Below, in pieces: positions 16,979 to 25,085 of a DNA stretch of 64,000 nt. The notes under the pieces are model-generated. The model was not told where the DNA came from, made no database searches, and saw only the letters and a program-made list of their open reading frames with translations. How positions within the stretch are numbered: the first letter of the stretch is position 1; the number at the start of each line of letters is the position of its first letter. The position numbers were made by a program, and so were the translations under genes. This DNA comes from VMDH01 sp038108875 (lineage in GTDB: Bacteria; Pseudomonadota; Gammaproteobacteria; Magnimaribacterales; D2472), in assembly GCA_038108875.1 (NCBI GenBank), contig JAYNII010000003.1:59106-123105 (forward strand), in the 5' to 3' direction.

Positions 16979-17817
16979 TTGAAAACGAAAAACCTCCGTC
17001 GAAACCCTCATTTATTCAAAATCTAAGAAAACGAATTGCTTCGAAGATATTTAGAGCATCCTCGCTAAACGAGGTTAGCAGTCAACTTGAGCAAGCCCAT
17101 TTAACTGATTTAATTGATAAGGAAGCATATTTCATTGCCGATCGAGCCTTAAAGCTTGGTGAGCGAAAGACCAAAGAAATAATGGTCCCCAAAATCGAAA
17201 TGGTAACAATTTCAGTGGGAGAATCACACAATAGCATTATTGAGAAAGTAATTACATCAGGGCATTCAAGATATCCTGTACTTGGAGAAACTCCTAATGA
17301 GGTATTGGGACTTATGCTCGCTAAAGACATTATCCCTGAGCTAGTAAATGGCTCAATGCTAAATATAAAGAAGATGCTAAGAGAAATAAAAGTTATTCCA
17401 GAGACTAAGAAACTAGATACTCTATTAGAAGACTTCAAAAGAGATAAATCTCATTTAGCAGTAGTTGTTGATGAATATGGAGTTGTATCTGGTCTAGTAA
17501 CAATTGAGGATGTATTAGAAGAGCTTGTTGGAGAAATTGAAGACGAACATGATGTTGAAGAAACAGATGAATTAATTCAAGTAGCAGAGAAAGAATTTAT
17601 AGCAGATGCAATGCTTGAGTTACCAATCTTTGCTGAAACTTTCAAGGTGGATGTGAGCAACATAGATGCTGAGACTTTAGGCGGATTATTTATTCAGAAG
17701 CTGGGTTTACTTCCCAAGGTTGGAGATAGAATAGAGTTTAATAATTTAATACTCGCTGTTACTTCCGCAGACAAGAGAAAAGTTAAAAAAATTGGCATTA
17801 CTATCAAAGATAAATAA
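16975..17817 (+). CDS. corC: CorC/YbeX-type CBS-domain protein
   Basis: The 280-residue protein has tandem CBS domains (ERKTKEIMVPKIEMVTI and LEDFKRDKSHLAVVVDEYGVVSGLVTIEDVLEELVGEI) followed by a CorC_HlyC transporter-associated domain (LGGLFIQKLGLLPKVGDRI). It lacks the DUF21 membrane domain, as in YbeX. It has been linked to Mg2+/Co2+ efflux and ribosome metabolism. It overlaps ybeY by 4 bases and lnt by 26. Confidence 0.92.
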   Translation: MIENEKPPSKPSFIQNLRKRIASKIFRASSLNEVSSQLEQAHLTDLIDKEAYFIADRALKLGERKTKEIMVPKIEMVTISVGESHNSIIEKVITSGHSRYPVLGETPNEVLGLMLAKDIIPELVNGSMLNIKKMLREIKVIPETKKLDTLLEDFKRDKSHLAVVVDEYGVVSGLVTIEDVLEELVGEIEDEHDVEETDELIQVAEKEFIADAMLELPIFAETFKVDVSNIDAETLGGLFIQKLGLLPKVGDRIEFNNLILAVTSADKRKVKKIGITIKDK

Positions 17818-19270
17818 TCAGAATCTTGTAACCAATTATCTAGCTCCGTTTATATTTGGGGCGATCAATTTTTTGTCTTTTGCACCATTTGATCTTAAGT
17901 TTTTAATCATTGTATCTTATGGCTACATTGCATTTCTGTTTAATAACTATCTATCTTACAGCACCTTATTTATTAGATTATTTATGTGGGGTTTTGCTTT
18001 TTGGATATTCGGTACTGGATGGCTAATAGTAAGTATTTACTATTATGGAAACTTAACAATTATATTATCTCTAATTTCGATTATATTATTGAGTTCCTTT
18101 CTTGCAGTTGTATTTATATGCCCATTAGTATTCTTTAAAAACTTCATATCAAATTCCCACACTAGGATGAGGGGGTTGGTATTTGCTAGTTGTTTATTGA
18201 CTCTTGATTTATTGCGTCACTTTCTTTTTGGAGGATTTCCATGGTTGTTTCCAGGACTAATAACTATAGATACTTTTTATCAGGGCGGTATCCCATTTAT
18301 TGGAATAATTGGAATGTCATTCTTTATTTATTACGTTACATTTTTCTTTGTAAACAATTTGGTTCGTGGGAGCGGCATAAAGATTATTATTTTTATCATC
18401 CTTTTTTCTCTAAGTTATGTAGATACTCCAACCAAGAAAAATTTAGAAAATAAGATAGATGTAAATTTAGTTCAACCAGCAATTGATCTTAATACTAAGT
18501 ATTCACTCCAATCCTCTGAAGATATTCTTGCAATTTTATTTAGGTATTCAGTTCATCAGCCTAAAATACTTAATATCTGGCCTGAAACTCCTTTTCCATT
18601 TGATTCAAGTCATCCAGCTATGGATAAGGTAAGAGAGTATCTTATTGAAAATGATATTTCTGTTATTGGGGGATCTTGGAGATTTGAAGAGGGGAAGCTC
18701 TACAATACCTTAGAGATCTATAACAATGGAGAGCATTATAAAAAAAGACATCTCGTTCCTTTTGGCGAATTTATCCCCTTATCAAGTTTATTTAAGGGAT
18801 TGTTTGATATTTTAGGTCTTCCAATGTCTTATATATCAAAAGGCACTGATTTAAAAGAATTAGAAATAAATGGACATAAGTTTATTTCAGCAATATGTTT
18901 TGACATTGCTTACCCATTTTCATATATAAATTTAGATAATAGTTATGAATTTATTGTAAATATTAGTAATGATACATGGTTTGGAGGATCTTATGGACCC
19001 AGCCAACACTTTCAGATTACTAGAGCAAGGGCAATTGAATTAGATAAGTTTATTTTAAGAGCAACAAATGATGGAATAAGTGCCATAATTGATAATAATG
19101 GGACTGTTGTTGATAAAATAGAGAAAGGACTGGCTGGAAACCTCATTGGGTCTATTTACACAAGTCCCGATAAGAGCTTTTATTCAAGAATTGGTTGGTG
19201 GTTGTCACTTCTAATTCCTTGTTTTATTATGTTTTTAACTATTTTTAAGAGAAATAAAATTGACATTTAG
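17792..19270 (+). CDS. lnt: Apolipoprotein N-acyltransferase
   Basis: The 492-residue inner-membrane enzyme adds the third acyl chain to lipoproteins. Several hydrophobic segments fill the N-terminal half. The periplasmic nitrilase-like domain has NIWPETPFPF (catalytic Glu), KRHLVPFGEF (Lys) and AICFDIAYPF (Cys). A C-terminal helix (WWLSLLIPCFIMFLTIF) closes it. The start is TTG inside corC; no later start leaves the first helix intact. It is unusually AT-rich even for this window. It overlaps the downstream transpeptidase by 11 bases. Confidence 0.93.
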   Translation: MALLSKINNQNLVTNYLAPFIFGAINFLSFAPFDLKFLIIVSYGYIAFLFNNYLSYSTLFIRLFMWGFAFWIFGTGWLIVSIYYYGNLTIILSLISIILLSSFLAVVFICPLVFFKNFISNSHTRMRGLVFASCLLTLDLLRHFLFGGFPWLFPGLITIDTFYQGGIPFIGIIGMSFFIYYVTFFFVNNLVRGSGIKIIIFIILFSLSYVDTPTKKNLENKIDVNLVQPAIDLNTKYSLQSSEDILAILFRYSVHQPKILNIWPETPFPFDSSHPAMDKVREYLIENDISVIGGSWRFEEGKLYNTLEIYNNGEHYKKRHLVPFGEFIPLSSLFKGLFDILGLPMSYISKGTDLKELEINGHKFISAICFDIAYPFSYINLDNSYEFIVNISNDTWFGGSYGPSQHFQITRARAIELDKFILRATNDGISAIIDNNGTVVDKIEKGLAGNLIGSIYTSPDKSFYSRIGWWLSLLIPCFIMFLTIFKRNKIDI

Positions 19271-19796
19271 TTTTTTCGCTCTAAGTATTTTGATGGCTAT
19301 AAGTCTAAGCTGTCAGGAGTTAGCTATAGAAATAGATATTTCTGAACAAAGGCTATACTTGTTTGAAGATTCTAAATTACTAAAAAGTTATCCAATTTCA
19401 TCTTCATATTATGGAGAGGGTGAAAAAGAGAATTCTTATAAAACCCCTTTAGGCAAGCATGCTATCGAAGAAATGATAGGAGAAAATAGCCCTAAAAACT
19501 CAATTTTCATTAATAGAGTATCTTATTCACAGATTGCAAGTATTGTTGAAGAGGCAATTGATAATTCTGATGATTTCATTACTTCTAGGGTAATGTGGTT
19601 AACCGGACTTCAGCCTGGTTACAATCAGGGAGGCAATAGAGATTCTTTTAATCGTTTTATATATATTCATGGAACCCACGAAGAGGGCTTAATTGGTAAG
19701 AAAGCATCTCATGGTTGCATAAGAATGCTTAACCATGATGTAGTTGAGCTTTTTCAACTCGTTAATAAAGGGACAAAAGTTAATATCAGGCTTTAA
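19260..19796 (+). CDS. L,D-transpeptidase (ErfK/YkuD family), exported
   Basis: This 178-residue protein starts at TTG within the lnt end and has an N-terminal hydrophobic export signal (FFALSILMAISLSC). The YkuD catalytic domain has YIHGTHEEG and the active-site block KASHGCIRMLNHD with His, Ser and Cys in place. Such enzymes form 3-3 peptidoglycan cross-links or attach Lpp-like lipoproteins to murein. A lipobox is not clear, because the residue at -3 to Cys is Ser. It is an addition to the usual miaB-lnt operon, and its stop overlaps the opposing fad gene stop. Confidence 0.88.
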   Translation: MTFSFFALSILMAISLSCQELAIEIDISEQRLYLFEDSKLLKSYPISSSYYGEGEKENSYKTPLGKHAIEEMIGENSPKNSIFINRVSYSQIASIVEEAIDNSDDFITSRVMWLTGLQPGYNQGGNRDSFNRFIYIHGTHEEGLIGKKASHGCIRMLNHDVVELFQLVNKGTKVNIRL

Positions 19797-21937
19797 ATAT
19801 CAATTTCTTGCTTAAAACTTAGGACTTCTTTCCTATTTTCAAAGGATGGCGCATCTCCTAATTTGTTACCAGAGCTAGCTAAATCAGCCAGAAAAGGGCT
19901 GAGTTTCCAAGAACCAGGATCTTTTACAGAAAACTCTTTAATTTTATTAACTATATTTTCTAATCCCGTTTGATTTGCAAAGTGCATGGGTCCGCCTCGC
20001 CAAATTGGAAATCCATAGCCATTTATATAGGCTATATCCATATCAGTTGCTCTTTGAGAAACCCCTTCATGCAGAATAACTGCTCCCTCGTTAACTAAAG
20101 CATAAATACATCTCTCAACTATTTCAGTATCGGATATATCTCTTCTGCTTATATTATTATCTTGAGACACCTTAGAATATATCGCCTCATTTTCTGGAGC
20201 AGGTATAGGAGCTCTCGAACCTTCATTGTAATTATAAAAACCTTTACCGTTTTTTTGACCAAATCTGCCTTGTTCACATAACTCATATGAAATTTTATTT
20301 ACTAAAGGGGTATCTAGATTAGCAAGTTTTCTTGCCCTCCAACCTAAATCAAGTCCTACTAGGTCCATCATCCTAAAGGGTCCCATGCTCATTCCAAATG
20401 ATTCTAAAGCGTTATCAATTTGGTGTGGAAGAGCGCCCTCAAGCAATAAAAGATTAGCTTGTTTGGTATATCCGTAAAGCATTCGGTTACCAATAAATCC
20501 TGGAGCATTGAGAGATAAAACTGGCACCTTTTTAAGTACTTTAGCAAGCTTCATAATTGTGGCTAAAACCTCATGAGAAGTGTGAGTCCCTCTAACTACT
20601 TCTAATAATCTCATTACATTGGCAGGACTAAAAAAGTGAGTACCTACTACCATTCTAGGACATTTTACAACTGATGATAGCGCATCTATGTCTAAACCAG
20701 AAGTATTAGATGCGAGTATAGTAGTATCTCCAACAATATCACTTAATTTACTAAAAATTTCCTTTTTTAACTCTAGATTTTCATATACCGCTTCAATAAC
20801 AATATCTGTGTCTTTTAGATCATCATAGGAAAGTGTTGGCTTAATAAGCGACATTACTTTATCAACATCTTCTTCAGACATTCTTCCTTTAGCAGCCATC
20901 ATTTGGTAATTCTTTCTTATAACTCCAATTCCCTTATCAAGATTTTCCTTATCTTGATCTAAAACCCAAACGGGGATACCAGCATTCGCAAAATTCATAG
21001 CGATTCCACCACCCATTGTCCCAGAACCAACGATTCCAGCTTTTTTAATTTGGTAGGTTGGTGTATCTTTCGGAACATCATCTATTTTTGAAGCCGCTCT
21101 CTCTCCAAAGAATATATTTATCATTGCTTCTCTTTGAGGATTTAGAAGACATTCTAAGAAATATTCACTTTCTTTTTTAAGTCCAGCATCAAAATTATCT
21201 TCACTAATTGCTGACTCTACGCAAGCAATTATTTTTCCTGGAGCAAATTGCCCCTTTCGTGCTTTGGAAGCCAATGCTTTTGCTTCTATCAGAATGTGGT
21301 CACTACCTCTTGCTTCAATAATTTTTTCATTTAAGTCCCTAACCTTAGGATGTGATGTTGTTTGAGATATTTTTCTGCTTAAAAAAGCAATAGCATCTTC
21401 TATGAGATCGTTTTCAGATATTTCATCTATGACACCCAGTTCTAAAGCTCTTTTTGCATTAATTGGTGACCCTGTAATCATCATTTTAAGAGCTTGAGCT
21501 GGACCAATAACTCTGGGTAGCCTTTGTGTTCCACCCGCTCCTGGTAAAAGACCTAGATTTACCTCAGGAAGGCCTAATATAGAAACATTTGTTGATATTC
21601 TATAATTACAACATAATGCTGTTTCTAAACCACCACCAAGTGCTGGACCATTAATAGCAGCGAGAACAGGTTTTTCACTAAATTCTAAGTCTCTTAAAGC
21701 AGAATGGAGGTCTGGACCCTCCATCTTTTGGCCAAATTCTGATATATCTGCACCTGCTATAAATGCATTTCCAGCTCCTTTTAGAATCAAGCCCTTTACA
21801 TCGGAATCTTCATTTGCCTTCTTTATATTTTCAACAAGACCAACCCTAACTCCACTACTTAATGGGTTTACAGGTGGATTATCTACTTCTAGGATCGCTA
21901 TATTATTTATTACCTTGTAATTAACTTGTCCTTTCAT
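19793..21937 (-). CDS. Bifunctional enoyl-CoA hydratase/3-hydroxyacyl-CoA dehydrogenase
   Basis: The 714-residue protein has an N-terminal crotonase domain (NPPVNPLSSG, FIAGADISEFG, GPALGGGLETAL, LGLLPGAGGTQRLPR). An NAD-binding domain follows (GSGTMGGGIAMNFANAGIPV, about 305), then two dehydrogenase C-terminal domains (GTHFFSPANVMRLLEVVRG, NAPGFIGNRM). It catalyses steps two and three of fatty-acid beta-oxidation. The architecture resembles FadB/FadJ and the peroxisomal EHHADH type; which class is not decided here. No thiolase is adjacent. AAGGGA lies before the ATG. The stop shares a TTTAAA palindrome with the transpeptidase stop. Confidence 0.92.
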   Translation of the reverse strand: MKGQVNYKVINNIAILEVDNPPVNPLSSGVRVGLVENIKKANEDSDVKGLILKGAGNAFIAGADISEFGQKMEGPDLHSALRDLEFSEKPVLAAINGPALGGGLETALCCNYRISTNVSILGLPEVNLGLLPGAGGTQRLPRVIGPAQALKMMITGSPINAKRALELGVIDEISENDLIEDAIAFLSRKISQTTSHPKVRDLNEKIIEARGSDHILIEAKALASKARKGQFAPGKIIACVESAISEDNFDAGLKKESEYFLECLLNPQREAMINIFFGERAASKIDDVPKDTPTYQIKKAGIVGSGTMGGGIAMNFANAGIPVWVLDQDKENLDKGIGVIRKNYQMMAAKGRMSEEDVDKVMSLIKPTLSYDDLKDTDIVIEAVYENLELKKEIFSKLSDIVGDTTILASNTSGLDIDALSSVVKCPRMVVGTHFFSPANVMRLLEVVRGTHTSHEVLATIMKLAKVLKKVPVLSLNAPGFIGNRMLYGYTKQANLLLLEGALPHQIDNALESFGMSMGPFRMMDLVGLDLGWRARKLANLDTPLVNKISYELCEQGRFGQKNGKGFYNYNEGSRAPIPAPENEAIYSKVSQDNNISRRDISDTEIVERCIYALVNEGAVILHEGVSQRATDMDIAYINGYGFPIWRGGPMHFANQTGLENIVNKIKEFSVKDPGSWKLSPFLADLASSGNKLGDAPSFENRKEVLSFKQEIDI

Positions 21938-22106
21938 TTTTATCCCTTTATATAATCTGCAAATAAATTATACATTCTAGACTCCTTTTTTGTAATTTTG
22001 TAAGCAAGAGTGGGCATAAAATTTAATATATAAATATATAAAATAATTAAAATAAATATATAAAATATATTGATATATAAGTATAAATATAGATAATATT
22101 TATTAG
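21938..22106. other. AT-rich intergenic region between divergent fad gene and gpx
   Basis: About 150 bases here are almost pure A/T, with many overlapping ATATA/TATAAA runs and a single GAGTGGGC island near 22010. It must hold the promoter of the fad gene (minus) and the promoter proposed below for the rightward RNA. No ORF and no clear protein-binding palindrome was found. Low complexity limits any finer reading. Confidence 0.5.
22070..22097 (+). promoter_or_regulatory. Predicted sigma-70 promoter for a structured RNA
   Basis: TTGATA (22070-22075) and GATAAT (22092-22097) each match five of six consensus bases, separated by 16 bases. The predicted start near 22104 lies just before the first hairpin. 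The surroundings are so AT-rich that chance matches are likely; position relative to the hairpins is the main support. Confidence 0.45.
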
Positions 22107-22186
22107 TTGAGCAGTCCTCTCCCCCTGAATATTGCTCATCTATCTGGAAACAATTAGGAGAGCCTTATAGGCTCTCCTATATTTAA
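22104..22186 (+). ncRNA. Candidate small RNA or attenuator leader with two hairpins
   Basis: Between the predicted promoter and the 30-codon ORF two hairpins stand out. The first is TGAGCAGT (22108-22115) with ATTGCTCA (22131-22138), one G-U pair, and a C-rich 15-base loop. The second is a perfect 10-pair stem (22155-22164 with 22170-22179). CTCTCC in loop one (22117-22122) is complementary to GGAGAG in the 5' arm of stem two (22157-22162), so the two could pair instead. This would fit an attenuator or a compact sRNA. No known family was recognised. Confidence 0.45.
22155..22186 (+). terminator. Strong hairpin, terminator-like
   Basis: TAGGAGAGCC, loop TTATA, GGCTCTCCTA is a perfect 10-base stem in an AT-rich setting. 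The 3' side continues TATTTAAG, a weak U-tract, so termination may be partial. The arms are symmetrical, so it could act from either direction. Confidence 0.55.
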
Positions 22187-22191
22187 GAATT

Positions 22192-22284
22192 ATGAATTTA
22201 AACAAGTTACAAGAAAATTTCGAGCTATTAGTATTGGTTTCTATATTTATTTCAACTGTTTACGCCGTTGCCCCCGCAGTTTAG
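22192..22284 (+). CDS. Putative 30-residue small membrane protein
   Basis: ATG at 22192 opens 30 codons ending TAG at 22284. The product begins MNLNKLQENFE, has a hydrophobic helix (LLVLVSIFISTVYAVA) and ends PAV. It lies directly after the hairpin and 12 bases before gpx. No Shine-Dalgarno is obvious. A short membrane or signal-like peptide, a leader ORF for gpx, or a chance ORF are all possible. No family recognised. Confidence 0.3.
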   Translation: MNLNKLQENFELLVLVSIFISTVYAVAPAV

Positions 22285-22296
22285 AATTCATTTATT

Positions 22297-22821
22297 GTGA
22301 GACTGTCACTACTAATAAGTATATTTATTTTTAGCCTTAATTCATTTGCATGTCCAGATGCTCTTAATTTTAATCTAAGAAAATTAGATTCAGATGATAC
22401 ACAGTCCCTATGTGAATTTTCTAACAAAACAGTACTTATAGTAAATGTAGCGAGCAAGTGTGGTTACACTCCGCAATATGAAGGACTACAGAAAATATAC
22501 TCAAAGTATAAAGACCAAGGATTTACAGTCATCGGCATTCCCTCAAGAGACTTTCTTTTCCAAGAATTCTCTGATGAATCAGAAGTAGCTGAATTTTGTA
22601 GCACTGAATTTGGTGTAACTTTTCCTATGTTTGCTACCTCAAAGGTTAAGGGAAGTAATGCTATTGATTTATTTAAGTTTCTTTCAAGAGTAACTGGTGA
22701 GGAGCCTAAGTGGAATTTTAATAAATATTTAATTACTAAAGACGGAGAAGTTTCTTGGTTCCATCACAAAGTTGAGCCAGAATCTAACCAATTAGTTGAA
22801 GCAATAGAAGCACTTCTCTAG
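22297..22821 (+). CDS. Glutathione peroxidase family protein (Cys type), exported
   Basis: This 174-residue thioredoxin-fold peroxidase has a predicted signal peptide (LSLLISIFIFSLNSFA). The active-site block VNVASKCGYTPQYEGL uses Cys rather than selenocysteine. The usual FPCNQF motif is altered to IPSRDFLFQEF. WNFNKYLITKDG supplies the Trp of the catalytic tetrad. Family members reduce H2O2 or lipid peroxides, usually with thioredoxin in bacteria. The start is GTG with no clear ribosome site, 12 bases after the small ORF. Periplasmic location is inferred. Confidence 0.85.
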   Translation: MRLSLLISIFIFSLNSFACPDALNFNLRKLDSDDTQSLCEFSNKTVLIVNVASKCGYTPQYEGLQKIYSKYKDQGFTVIGIPSRDFLFQEFSDESEVAEFCSTEFGVTFPMFATSKVKGSNAIDLFKFLSRVTGEEPKWNFNKYLITKDGEVSWFHHKVEPESNQLVEAIEALL

Positions 22822-22855
22822 AAAGCAAGAACTTATAATTTTTTTATAAAAATAC

Positions 22856-23494
22856 TTATTTACCAACAAATATCTGATCTGGCTTTCTAATAGCAAAAAT
22901 ACCATTTTCAATTATTCCTGGTATTTTATTAAGGGCAATTTCCATAGATTGAGGATTGCTTAAATCTAAATTTCTTATATCTATAATAGGGTTACTACTC
23001 TCTGTCAAAATACCAGTGCGCAATAATGGTGTTCCTCCTAATTTTATGATCTCCCTTGCTGCAAAACTTCTCGCTTCATTCAAAACCTCAACAGGCACCC
23101 CAAAAGCTCCTAGTTTTTCAACCAATTTGCTTTCATCAATAATACAGAGAAATTCTTTTGCAATTGTTGCGATAATCTTCTCCTTTGTGTGAGCCCCTCC
23201 TCCTCCCTTTATTAAGTTGAGTAAGGGGTCGCATTCATCTGCTCCATCAACATAAAAAGAAACTTCATTAACTAAATTTACATCAAAGACACTAATTCCA
23301 TGACGCTTTAACCGTTTAGTTGATCTCTCAGAACTCGAAACAGCTCCTTTAAACAAGTGTTTGTATGAAGACAGTGCGTCTATGAAGAATTCAGAGGTAG
23401 AGCCCGTGCCAATACCAACGACCGTCTCAAATTCTAACTTTGGTAAGATATAATCCAGTGCATTTTTTGCTGCCACTTCTTTTGCTGAAGACAT
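22856..23494 (-). CDS. rpiA: Ribose-5-phosphate isomerase A
   Basis: The 212-residue enzyme interconverts ribose 5-phosphate and ribulose 5-phosphate. VVGIGTGSTSEFFIDAL (about 22), YVDGADECDPLLNLIKGGGGAHTKEKIIA (about 90) and a C-terminal ENGIFA block are the RpiA signatures, with the catalytic Asp and Glu present. Length is normal (219 in E. coli). It is divergent from ilvA with 43 bases between starts, the same arrangement as many gammaproteobacteria. Confidence 0.95.
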   Translation of the reverse strand: MSSAKEVAAKNALDYILPKLEFETVVGIGTGSTSEFFIDALSSYKHLFKGAVSSSERSTKRLKRHGISVFDVNLVNEVSFYVDGADECDPLLNLIKGGGGAHTKEKIIATIAKEFLCIIDESKLVEKLGAFGVPVEVLNEARSFAAREIIKLGGTPLLRTGILTESSNPIIDIRNLDLSNPQSMEIALNKIPGIIENGIFAIRKPDQIFVGK

Positions 23495-23515
23495 AGTTCT
23501 ATTCTATTAATAACT

Positions 23516-23521
23516 TATAAT
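23516..23521 (+). promoter_or_regulatory. Likely -10 element of ilvA within the rpiA-ilvA divergent region
   Basis: TATAAT sits 17 bases before the ilvA ATG inside TTATAATGTTATAA, which reads nearly as well on the minus strand toward rpiA. No good -35 was seen. GAGGG close to the ATG would be the ilvA ribosome site. Confidence 0.4.
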
Positions 23522-23537
23522 GTTATAAAGAGGGTTT

Positions 23538-25085
23538 ATGCGACTTAAGATTAAAAAAACACAAAGTCGAGTTCATGCAGACAAGTGCATACAGCTTATT
23601 GATAGTGCAAATGTCTATGATGTAGCAATAAAAACACCAACTACATTTGCTAACAATTTGTCTTCCAAGCTTGAGAATGATATTTTCCTTAAAAGAGAGG
23701 ACCTTCAACCCATTTTTTCCTTTAAAAACAGAGGAGCCTATAACAAGATTTCTAATCTTACCCCAGCACAGAAGAAAAAAGGTGTTATTGCTGCATCTGC
23801 TGGAAATCATGCCCAGGGAGTTGCTAATGCAGCTAAACGCTTAAGAATTCCATGCGAGATTGTTATGCCGGCTACAGCTCCAGAATTAAAAATCAAAGCA
23901 GTTAAGAAATTTGGTGCCAAAGTAATTCTTCACGGGAATACTTTTAATGAAGCATTAAAAAAAGCTAAATCAATTTCAAGAATAAAAAATAAAGAATTGA
24001 TAGATGCTTTTGATGATCCCTACACTATCGCCGGGCAAGGCACCATTGGTAAGGAGATTCTAGAAGACAAACAAAGTTACGATGCTATCTTTGTTCCTGT
24101 AGGAGGCGGAGGAGTGCTAGCTGGTATTGCTGCTTATGTATCAGCATTCTCTCCAATGACCAAAATTTATGGAGTAGAGGTTGACGATAGCGCTTGTTTA
24201 ACTGAGGCAATCAAATTTGGAAAAAGAGTACGATTAAGGCAAGTAGGTTCATTTGCTGATGGTGTAGCAGTAGAACAAGTAGGTAAAAATACCTTTGAAA
24301 TTATTAAAGAAACTGTTGATGGGGTTATCACCGTTACTAATGATGAGCTTTGTGCAGCTGTAAAAGATATTTTTGAAGATACAAGGGTAATCTCAGAGCC
24401 AGCGGGCGCTTTAGCTCTAGCAGGATTGAAACAATATGCAGCAAAAGTTCAAGGAAAAAAATTATTAGCTATATCCAGTGGAGCTAATGTAAATTTTGAC
24501 AGGCTAAGTTACATTGTGGAACGCTCTGAAGTTGGAGAGAATAGAGAAAAACTTCTGAGTATCAAGATTCCTGAAAGACCAGGAAGCTTCAAGAGGCTCT
24601 GTAGTATGTTTGGGAAGTCTCTAATTACGGAATTTAATTATAGAATTTCTGATTCAGATGATGCCTATGTTCTAGTTGGAATTCGAATAGAAAGCGAAGA
24701 AAGATTTAAAGAAATTTGCACAAAGTTAAAAGAAAAAAAATATAACTTCCAAGATTTAACTAAGAATAAAATTTCTAGAGATCATTTAAGACATATGGTT
24801 GGCGGCAGATCTTCCAAGGGAGATTCTGACTTGTCAGAAAGAATATTCAGATGTGAGTTTCCTGTTAGACCAGAAGCATTGCTGAACTTTTTAAGAGCTT
24901 TTGGTAAAGATTGGAATATTTCCTTATTTCATTATAGAAATCTAGGAGCAGCCTTTGCCAATGTTTTGATAGGGATACAAGATAAGAGGTCTTCAAGAAA
25001 GTCTCTTGACATACATCTCAAGAATCTTGATTACGATTTCTTTGAGGAGACTTCCAATCCAGCCTATAAAACTTTCTTGTTATGA
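23538..25085 (+). CDS. ilvA: Threonine ammonia-lyase, biosynthetic
   Basis: This 515-residue PLP enzyme turns threonine into 2-oxobutanoate for isoleucine synthesis. The catalytic domain has LKREDLQPIFSFKNRGAYN with the PLP lysine, ASAGNHAQGVA, and the phosphate-binding VGGGGVLAGIA. Two C-terminal ACT-like regulatory regions follow (SIKIPERPGSFKRLC and FRCEFPVRPEALLNFLRAF), as in the long, isoleucine-inhibited form. The next gene starts in its stop codon (ATGA). Confidence 0.96.
   Translation: MRLKIKKTQSRVHADKCIQLIDSANVYDVAIKTPTTFANNLSSKLENDIFLKREDLQPIFSFKNRGAYNKISNLTPAQKKKGVIAASAGNHAQGVANAAKRLRIPCEIVMPATAPELKIKAVKKFGAKVILHGNTFNEALKKAKSISRIKNKELIDAFDDPYTIAGQGTIGKEILEDKQSYDAIFVPVGGGGVLAGIAAYVSAFSPMTKIYGVEVDDSACLTEAIKFGKRVRLRQVGSFADGVAVEQVGKNTFEIIKETVDGVITVTNDELCAAVKDIFEDTRVISEPAGALALAGLKQYAAKVQGKKLLAISSGANVNFDRLSYIVERSEVGENREKLLSIKIPERPGSFKRLCSMFGKSLITEFNYRISDSDDAYVLVGIRIESEERFKEICTKLKEKKYNFQDLTKNKISRDHLRHMVGGRSSKGDSDLSERIFRCEFPVRPEALLNFLRAFGKDWNISLFHYRNLGAAFANVLIGIQDKRSSRKSLDIHLKNLDYDFFEETSNPAYKTFLL

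Noticed and set aside
21960..22105. AT-rich tract as a replication origin
   Set aside because: No DnaA-box cluster was seen, and neither dnaA, dnaN nor gidA is nearby; a promoter region explains it.
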